Shown here in pieces: positions 58,675 through 64,000 of a stretch of 64,000 bases of DNA. Within the stretch, counting starts at the first letter, position 1. Every line of letters begins with the position of its first letter. This DNA comes from Leptodactylus fallax. Its lineage: Eukaryota; Chordata; Amphibia; Anura; Leptodactylidae. The position numbers and the translations under genes were made by a program. The notes beneath the pieces are model-generated. The model was not told where the DNA came from, searched no databases, and saw only the letters and a list, made by a program, of their open reading frames with translations. The stretch spans positions 124,001-188,000 of the forward strand of contig CAMRHE010000324.1 in the NCBI GenBank assembly GCA_947044405.1, read 5' to 3'.

Positions 58675-59087
58675 ATTTATGCCAGGGGAGGTGAAAAACA
58701 ACAAAAAAATACCCTACTCACCTGTCCCCGATGCTGCAGTGTCCTCCCAGTGCAGTCCGATCCTGCTACTTGGCTGTCTTCTGGCTATGATGTCCCAGCT
58801 CCCTTCCGCTGAGGCCGCCGATTGACCTCAGCGGTCACGTGATTACTTAGGTCAATCAGCGGGCTACAGAAGGGACCCAGGGACGTCACAGATAGTGACG
58901 TCCCTTCGCCGTGGCTGCGGATTGGCCTTAGCAGTCATGTGTGGTGGGGACATGCGCCAACAGAGCTGCAGGACTGGGGAACACACGAGCATCGGGGACA
59001 GGTGAATGTGGTTTTTTTTTTTTTCTTTTTTTTTCACCTTTCCCACTCTAATTAAAAAATACATTTTTGCCTGGACAACTCCTTTAA
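58675..59087. mobile_element. TTAA MITE of the TTGTCC family, left end unclear
   Basis: Right end CCTGGACAACTCCTTTAA with TTAA at 59084-59087. Body includes CTCACCTGTCCCCGATGCTG at left and GCATCGGGGACAGGTGA at right, an inverted pair. The left terminus is not the usual AGGGGTTGTCC. Confidence 0.65.
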
Positions 59088-59716
59088 AAGGATTATCCAC
59101 ATTCTAATATTGTTATACCACCTGCAGGGTACCAACATGCAGGACCCCCTGAAGATCAGCTGCATTGGAATAGCATGGCTCTCAGTAATGTTACCATACC
59201 AGGAGCCGCGCTGCTCACTAGCCGTATAAAGTGTAGTGGTGGCTTTAGGTACTGCAGCGCTGTCCCATTGAAGTCTATGAGGCAGCACTACAGGACCAAA
59301 AGCCACAGCTACACTTTGTACAGTGAGTGAGCAGTGTGGCTCCTGCCATGTAATCATTACTGGGAGTCACGCTGTCCTGGTGCAGCTGATCTGCAGGGAT
59401 CCAGGTTGTCAGACTTCCACAGATCTAAGGGCTCATTCACACAACAGGATTCCAAGGCCGTGTGCTGGCTGTTGTATTAGCAGCACACTGTCCGATAGAT
59501 TTTAGTGGATCTATTCGCACGACCATTGTTTTAATCGTCTGTGCGAATGATCCAAGAAAGAAATAGAACTGGCTATTTTTGGTGATTTTATGGATCCCTC
59601 AATAGACTCATGTCAATGAGGGATCCTTGAAAACAGATTTTCTTAGGGTGTACACTGTGCTGGGCACTGTCGTGTGAGTGTAGCCTAGAATATTAGAAGG
59701 TGGATAACCTTTTTAA
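59088..59716. mobile_element. TTAA MITE sharing its TTAA with both neighbours
   Basis: AAGGATTATCCACATTCTAAT at left faces ATTAGAAGGTGGATAACC at right. TTAA at 59084-59087 and 59713-59716. A second MITE (about 59427-59690) with GGGCTCATTCACAC and GTGTGAGTGTAGCC ends is nested inside. Confidence 0.78.
59427..59690. mobile_element. MITE nested in the TTAA MITE
   Basis: Inverted ends GGGCTCATTCACACAACAGG and the complement of GGCTACACTCACACGACAG. The centre has TGGATCCCTCAATAGACTCATGTCAATGAGGGATCC, an internal hairpin with arms of 9 bp. Non-coding. Confidence 0.65.
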
Positions 59717-60196
59717 AGGGGTTATGCCATGAAGAATAGTTATCTGTTATCCATAGGATCGAGCCCTCAGAATCGGGGTGTTTTTCTTCTAACTGAATCC
59801 AGGCTGAATGTAGCCGTGCCCAGCTGGACGGGAGGCGACCGTGCACCTATTAACTTGAATGGAAGTGCCTGAGATAGTGACGTACAGGACTTCGGCTATC
59901 TCAGTTATTCCCATTAAAGTAAAAGAGGGCATGGATGCTTCCTATCCAGCAGGGCACGGTTACATTCACCCTGGATTCAGTCAGACTAAATTCACTGTGG
60001 GGAGAAAAACAACCCCATTCTCAGGACCGGGAACCAGGATTCATTATGGTCTGTCCTATGGATAAAGCAGTAGTAGGTAGGTGACTCTGGCCTCGTAATC
60101 CTGGAGCATGTAAGGAATTCAGGTGCAGGAAGTGTAGGTCAGTGGGGACCTGTGTCACCACATTTCAAGAGCCATAGTCGGGGCACTTCTCTGTCC
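59717..60196. other. TTAA MITE start and unassigned sequence
   Basis: Begins AGGGGTTATGCCATGAAGAA after the shared TTAA. A weak inverted match near 60045-60065 (ATGGTCTGTCCTATGGATAA) may be its eroded right half. Beyond that nothing is recognised up to 60196. Confidence 0.45.
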
Positions 60197-60576
60197 TTAA
60201 GGCTGGGGCCCCACGTGGTGTAAATGCCGCGGTTCACCTGCGGCGTAAACGCCGTGGAAAAAAAAGCGGCGTTTTACAGTCACAGCAAAGTGGATGGTAT
60301 TCTAGTAATTCCTATCCCCACTTTGCGTTAATATACGTGTTGCAGACATGCGGTGATTTCCAAAACCGTTGTGGTTTTGGAAATCGCAGCATGTCAATTA
60401 TACCTACGGAAATGCCGGCGGTTTCCCTATAGGTATAATGGAAGTAGAAAGTTCACAGAGGAAACCTCTGTGAACTTTCTATCAAAAGCGCTGCAGGAAA
60501 AACTGCAATGCGTTGCTGTCGTGGTTTTTCCAGCAGAGCTTTTTTGCTGCAGGACGCCATGTGGGGCTTAGCTTAA
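60197..60576. mobile_element. TTAA MITE with GGCTGGGGCCCCACGTGG ends
   Basis: TTAA at 60197-60200 and 60573-60576. GGCTGGGGCCCCACGTGG faces CCATGTGGGGCTTAGC. Interior hairpins include CAAAACCGTTGTGGTTTTGG and GAAAGTTCACAGAGG with CCTCTGTGAACTTTC. Same family as 5570 and close to 20813. Confidence 0.85.
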
Positions 60577-60962
60577 AGGGATTTTCCAGGGCTTTCCTTT
60601 TTTTTTTTAATTGCTGACCTATCCTTAGAAATGTCATCAATTGGAGATCTGTTGGGGGTCTGACACCTTGTCCCCCTGTGGTTCAGCTGGTTAAAGAGGT
60701 AGTGGCCCTCTCTGAGTGCTGCTTCTACTTCACAGGACATGTGACATTATGTTCATTGATCACATGGCCTGATCACAGCTCAGTCCCATTCAAGTGAATG
60801 GGCTGAGCTGTGATACCAAGCACAGTCACTATGGAGCTGTGCTTGGTAAGTACTGAAGAGGCTGCAGCACACACATCACGTGAACAGGTGCTGATCCCTT
60901 TCCAATTTTTAATTGATGATTGCATAGGTCATCAATTACTCAGCCTTGGAAAACCCCTTTAA
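60573..60962. mobile_element. TTAA MITE directly abutting the previous one
   Basis: Shares TTAA 60573-60576 with its left neighbour; right TTAA at 60959-60962. AGGGATTTTCCAGGGCTTT faces AGCCTTGGAAAACCCCT. Contains an internal hairpin CACAGCTCAGTCCCATTCAA facing TTGAATGGGCTGAGCTGTG. Confidence 0.85.
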
Positions 60963-61610
60963 CCCCTTAATGACCGGGCCATTTTTTTTTTTTTGCATTT
61001 TCATTTTTCCCTCCCCACATTCCAAGAGCCATAACTTTTTCATTTTTCAATTCACAGAGTCACATGATGGCTTATTGTTTGCGAAACAAATTGTACTTTG
61101 TAATGGTACCATTCAATATGCTGTGCAATGTACTGGGAAGCTGTAAAAAAATTCAGAATGAGGTGCAATTGGAGAAAACCTGCATTTGTGCAAATTCATA
61201 TGGGTTTAATTTTTACAGCATTCACTGTGTTAAAAATGACACCTGTATTCTGCAGGTCAGTACGAACACGGCGATACCAAATTTATATAGTATTTGTAAT
61301 GTTTGAATACCTTTTAAAAAATTAAAAGCTTTGCTAAATAGAAAAAAATTTTTGTGTCGCCATATTGTGTCACCTGTAACTTTTTCATATTTACATGTAT
61401 GGAGCTGGGTAAGGCGTCTTTTTATGCGGGACAACATGACGTTTTTATTGATACCATTTGGGGAAAGATCTGATGGTTTGATCACTTTTTATTCAATTTT
61501 TTATAGGAGGCAAAGTGTTGAAAAAAACGCTATTTGACCATTTTGATTTTTTTTTCCCCGCTACGCCGTTCACCGTATGGGATAAATATTTTAATATTTT
61601 AATAGTTAGG
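60963..61610. repeat. Dispersed repeat with CATAACTTTTTCATTTTTC
   Basis: Begins CCCCTTAATGACCGGGCC and contains the CATAACTTTTTCATTTTTC motif also approximated near 47750. No terminal partner and no coding domain; the 60-87 codon frames are by-products. Confidence 0.55.
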
Positions 61611-61726
61611 GCCAAAAACTGGATGGGCGATGCCAAAAACTAGATGGGCGATATTTCATATGGCAGTAGGGTGGGCCCCCAGAATCAATCCCACTGGTGG
61701 GCCCTAGGCACCCCAGTCCAACCCTG

Positions 61727-62119
61727 ACCATAAGTTCAATCTGTGGGCAGAAGGTGAAGTGTGGCCAGTCAAGGCTCCACCATCTCAGCTGAAGGAAGCT
61801 GTTTGTCCTTCCCATCATCTGCTGGTCGTGATGCTCCTGCTCCTCCTCCTCCTCCTACTCAGTCATTGCGTCAGCAATCGATCACAGAATCTATATCTAA
61901 GAGATAACAGTATAAGTGCACTCATCCAATAGTGCAGAAGCTGAACATGCTCCTGTCCAAGTTGCTGGTGCGGCAGTCCCTCCCTTTCCACTTGGTGGAC
62001 TCTGCACCTTTCAGAGAACTGAAGGCTTGCGCCGAGCCGAGGTGGAGAGCCCCAAGCCATCATTTCTTTGCCAAGAAGGCAGTACCAGCCCTGCACTAAT
62101 ATGTAGAAGAGAAGAAGAT
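61727..62119 (+). pseudogene. Right part of the interrupted BED finger and following hAT sequence
   Basis: After the ACCATAAG duplicate the frame reads ISSICGQKVKCGQSRLHHLS, the second half of the BED finger begun at 56940-56985. A Ser/Leu-coding CTC/CTG run and stops follow. No catalytic motif of hAT transposases is seen before the minisatellite, so this family copy is an internal deletion product. Confidence 0.6.
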
Positions 62120-62755
62120 GTTGCTGCCACTGGGTTACTGTAGGACCTCCTCATACCGCTGCCACCGGGTCACTGTATGGCCTCCTCATACCGCTGCCAC
62201 TGGGTCACTGTATGCTCTCCTCATGTTGCATACCACGTGTGCAGGGCACAGCGGTGTCACACTGTTCTACACCTCGTTTGCCTGGGCGAACAAAGTCACA
62301 AAGGGGAGGAACTGGGTCACTGTATGGCCTCCTCATGCCGCTGCCACTGGGTCACTGTATGGCCTCCTCATGCCGCTGCCACTTGGTCACTGTATGGCCT
62401 CCTCATGCCGCTGCCACTGGGTCACTGTATGGCCGTCTCATGCTGCTGCCACTGGGTCACTGAATGCCCTCCTCATGCCACAGCCACTGGGTCACTCTGC
62501 ATCCTTATGCTGCTGCCACTGGGTCATTGTATGCCCTCCTCATGCCGCAGCCACTGGGACACCCTGCGTCCTTCTCATGTTGCTGCCACTGGGTCATTGT
62601 ATGCTCTCCTCATGCCGCAGCCACTGGGTCACTGTATGCCCTCCTTAGTCTGCTACTACCTCCACTTCTACCACTGGGTCACTGTATGCCCTCCTCATGC
62701 CGCAGCCACTGCTGGGTCACTGTATGTCCTCCTAATGCCGCTGTAATGCCGTTGG
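62120..62755 (+). repeat. 35-bp minisatellite, about 17 copies
   Basis: Unit of the form CTGCCACTGGGTCACTGTAT then GGCCTCCTCATGCCG, period 35 bp (for example starts at 62341, 62376 and 62411). Because 35 is not a multiple of three, every frame reads through all three unit phases, giving open frames of up to 189 codons that look repetitive but have no gene features. Near the 3' end of the TAGAGAT hAT element. Confidence 0.92.
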
Positions 62756-63059
62756 GCCTCTGCATGGTTCTTTCTATCTGGCACTAACAAGAACCCGTAA
62801 GGCTGGATTCACACTTGAGTTAGTTGGTGAGCTTTGGCCCCGTAACTGTCCAAATAAATGAAGTGTGCAGTGGTTCTAAGGGAGACGCCTGTCATTTTGC
62901 GTGTCATACTGACTCACAGTATTGTTTGACTACCACAGTAGGCTCCCTATGCGTGTTACTGCAAGGCACATTGTTCTACACCACTATACTGTACAGGCTC
63001 TCTGAAGCTAGGAAATAGGTGTTTTTTAGCGATATTCGCCGCGAATTAAATCGAATTGA
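62756..63059. other. 3' part of the TAGAGAT hAT element, non-coding
   Basis: Between the minisatellite and the A/T-rich right terminus. Includes GGCTGGATTCACACTTGAG, a MITE-like start near 62802, without a partner. Nothing else recognised. Confidence 0.45.
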
Positions 63060-63121
63060 AGCAAATTTTTTTTTAACTTTGAATCGAACTTTTGAGAAAT
63101 TTGCTCATCTCTAGCCTCGGG

Positions 63122-63330
63122 CATTCAACGTTGGTTTTCGGCCTTGCCACTTTCAAGTACTTGCAGAGATTTGTCCAGATTCTCTGAATCTTTTGATTTT
63201 ATTATGGAATGTAGATGATGAAATCCCTAAATTTCTTGCAATTGTACATTGAGAAACGTTGTTCTTAAACTGTATGACTATTTGATCACGCAGTTGTTCA
63301 CAAAGTGGTGAACCTTGCGCCATCCTTGCT
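63122..63330 (-). pseudogene. Tc1 transposase, N-terminal part
   Basis: The true start is probably the ATG of MAQGSPLCEQLRDQIVIQF. Helix-turn-helix residues QCTIARNLGISSSTFHNKI and RFRESGQ follow, then the hAT insertion at 63113. Continues at 55061. The in-frame extension upstream to 63443 includes non-coding leader. Confidence 0.83.
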
Positions 63331-63508
63331 TGTGAATAAATGAGCCTTTCGGGGATGCTCCCTTTATACCGAATCATGACACTCACCTGTTTCCAATTAA
63401 CCTGTTCACCTCTGGGATGCTCCAAACAGGTGTTTTTGAGCATTCCTCAACTTTCCCAGTCTTTTGTTGCCCCTGTCCCAACTTTTTGGAATGTGTTGCA
63501 GGCATCAA

Positions 63509-63650
63509 CAGTGGTAGTATCTGTGGCAACATGTGTGGCAGTTCGGCAGGGCGTAATATGATAGACCAGGCTTTAAGACATGCATGCCTGCCTGAGTGGT
63601 GGCAGTAGTGGCATTGCTAGCTATTTAGAAGTAGCATCAGCAGCAGTACA
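63509..63650 (-). repeat. Minisatellite, 3' region of hAT relic D (right part)
   Basis: One further unit plus: GTGGCAACATGTGTGGCAG, GGCAGGGCGTAATATG, ACCAGGCT and CCTGAGTGGTGGCAGT. It matches 53861-54052 and so continues that array beyond the Tc1. Confidence 0.82.
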
Positions 63651-63659
63651 GTAAATGGA

Positions 63660-63815
63660 AGATGACGATGAAGGTAGACAGTGACACCACTATTCGGAGG
63701 CATCAGTCGGACGTGTTTGAAAATCCTCATGGATCCATGCCTGATTCATTTTGAGCAAAGTAATTTTTTCCACGCTACCTGTGGACAGTTTCACCCTTTT
63801 ACACCACTTACAGTT
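63660..63815 (-). pseudogene. hAT relic D, C-terminal end
   Basis: Minus-strand codons give GSVEKITLLKMNQAWIHEDF and end at a stop near 63690. This is the C-terminal tail after the dimerisation domain, very close to KINQSWICEDFQIP in relic C (about 32530-32575). It lies directly upstream of the minisatellite, as in relic C. The rest of the gene is outside or lost. Confidence 0.68.
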
Positions 63816-63839
63816 TATCCCTTACAACTCCACTGAACA

Positions 63840-64000
63840 CCCTCTTGCAGGGCCGCTTTAACCAAAGGGCCAACTGTGCACTTGCACTGGGCCCTATGGT
63901 AGGGGGGCCCTGTTGAGCATACCTCCCAATCGTCCGGGATTCCGGGTCCTGTCCACTGTCCCAGTCGGCGGGAGGTATGTCCCGGTATCAGCTCATCTGC
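63840..64000. mobile_element. Start of another repeat
   Basis: CAGGGCCGCTTTAACCAAAGGGCC looks like a transposon terminus. 63918-63980 (GCATACCTCCCAATCGTCC) resembles a common dispersed repeat. The element runs out of the window, so no class is given. Confidence 0.4.

Larger units (their letters stand above)
56986..61726 (+). mobile_element. hAT-type element (CAGGGTCGGACTGG family) inside the BED finger of the previous one
   Basis: Left end CAGGGTCGGACTGGCCCACC, right end the complement of CAGGGTTGGACTGGGG. Flanks ACCATATG (56978-56985) and ACCATAAG (61727-61734) match at 6 of 8. The body to about 57605 matches the copy at 15340-16700. The rest of its 4.7 kb is made of later MITE insertions and an anonymous repeat. 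No transposase frame. A small hairpin with GGTCAGGGGCCCGATC arms lies at 57055-57170. Confidence 0.8.
55070..63113 (+). mobile_element. hAT element of the TAGAGAT family inside the Tc1, itself interrupted
   Basis: Ends TAGAGATCAGCGAATC (55070) and TTGCTCATCTCTA (to 63113). The 8-bp flank GTCACGGG (55062-55069) faces GCCTCGGG (63114-63121), 6 of 8 matching. The Tc1 sequence runs on from GTCACGGG straight into CATTCAACG at 63122, which fixes the insertion point. It contains a long N-terminal transposase region, a BED finger split by another hAT, and a 35-bp minisatellite near its 3' end. Without the inner insertion it is about 3.3 kb. Confidence 0.85.
54055..63508 (-). mobile_element. Tc1-like transposon split by an 8-kb nest, right terminal repeat truncated
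   Basis: Left end starts CAACCCCAATTCTAATG after a TA at 54053-54054. The left terminal repeat runs past GATGCCTGCAACATGTTCC; the right one is present only as GGAATGTGTTGCAGGCATCAA, so about 170 bp of it are missing and the minisatellite follows at once. Transposase ends are at 54268-55061 and 63122-63330, divided by the hAT element 55070-63113. Without it the Tc1 is about 1.4 kb. Confidence 0.9.

Noticed and set aside
62118..62746. Overlapping open frames of 176 and 189 codons as repetitive proteins
   Set aside because: They come from a 35-bp tandem repeat read in successive phases; no start context, domain or conservation supports a gene.

Overview
The window looks like repeat-dense, gene-poor DNA from a vertebrate, most likely a frog (an inference). 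The reasons are the mixture of L1/Tx1-like and CR1/L2-like LINEs, Penelope-like elements (PLEs), several Tc1 families, large hAT families and many MITEs with TTAA targets. I found no host exon, tRNA or rRNA that I could defend. Almost every long reading frame belongs to a decayed transposable element or is an accidental frame in a repeat.

Layout. 1-2834: 3' part of an L1/Tx1-like LINE with one in-frame stop. 2835-4900: CR1-like LINE split by a short PLE that carries a candidate hammerhead ribozyme. 5.5-8.8 kb: MITE, possible LTR, hAT relic. 8.8-12.3 kb: internally deleted L1-like LINE. 13.2-15.3 kb: MITE, L2-like LINE end, Ty3/Gypsy pol relic. 15.3-21 kb: hAT inside hAT, TTAA MITEs, a second hAT relic and large palindromes. 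21-26.2 kb: L1-like RT relic, anonymous AT-rich DNA, a decayed hammerhead and a hAT-type MITE. 26.2-31.1 kb: nearly full-length but dead L1-like LINE on the minus strand. 31.8-33 kb: hAT 3' half with its minisatellite. 33.5-39.8 kb: PLE (minus) interrupted by a Tc1 element that is itself interrupted by a solo LTR. 40.5-45.5 kb: non-autonomous hAT, LINE tail, second PLE with inverted terminal repeats, a Tc1 deletion derivative. 45.5-53.8 kb: mostly anonymous AT-rich DNA with MITEs and Tc1 scraps. 53.85-63.8 kb: one deep nest, with a hAT minisatellite holding a Tc1, which holds a hAT, which holds another hAT, which holds chains of MITEs. 63.84-64.0 kb: start of another repeat.

How the parts relate. 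The nests can be ordered because target-site duplications and broken reading frames match across each insertion: TA for Tc1, 8 bp for hAT, 5 bp for the LTR, 15 bp for the PLEs. The most distinctive signal is a set of hammerhead-ribozyme-like motifs tied to PLE terminal repeats (4152-4209, 33512-33582, 42500-42545 and 43920-43972, plus a CpG-decayed relic near 24460). Two independent PLE copies also share inverted terminal repeats, a 15-bp target duplication and a one-sided 34-45 bp tail. All coding frames here carry stops, frameshifts, deletions or a lost catalytic residue, so I expect no autonomous element in the window.
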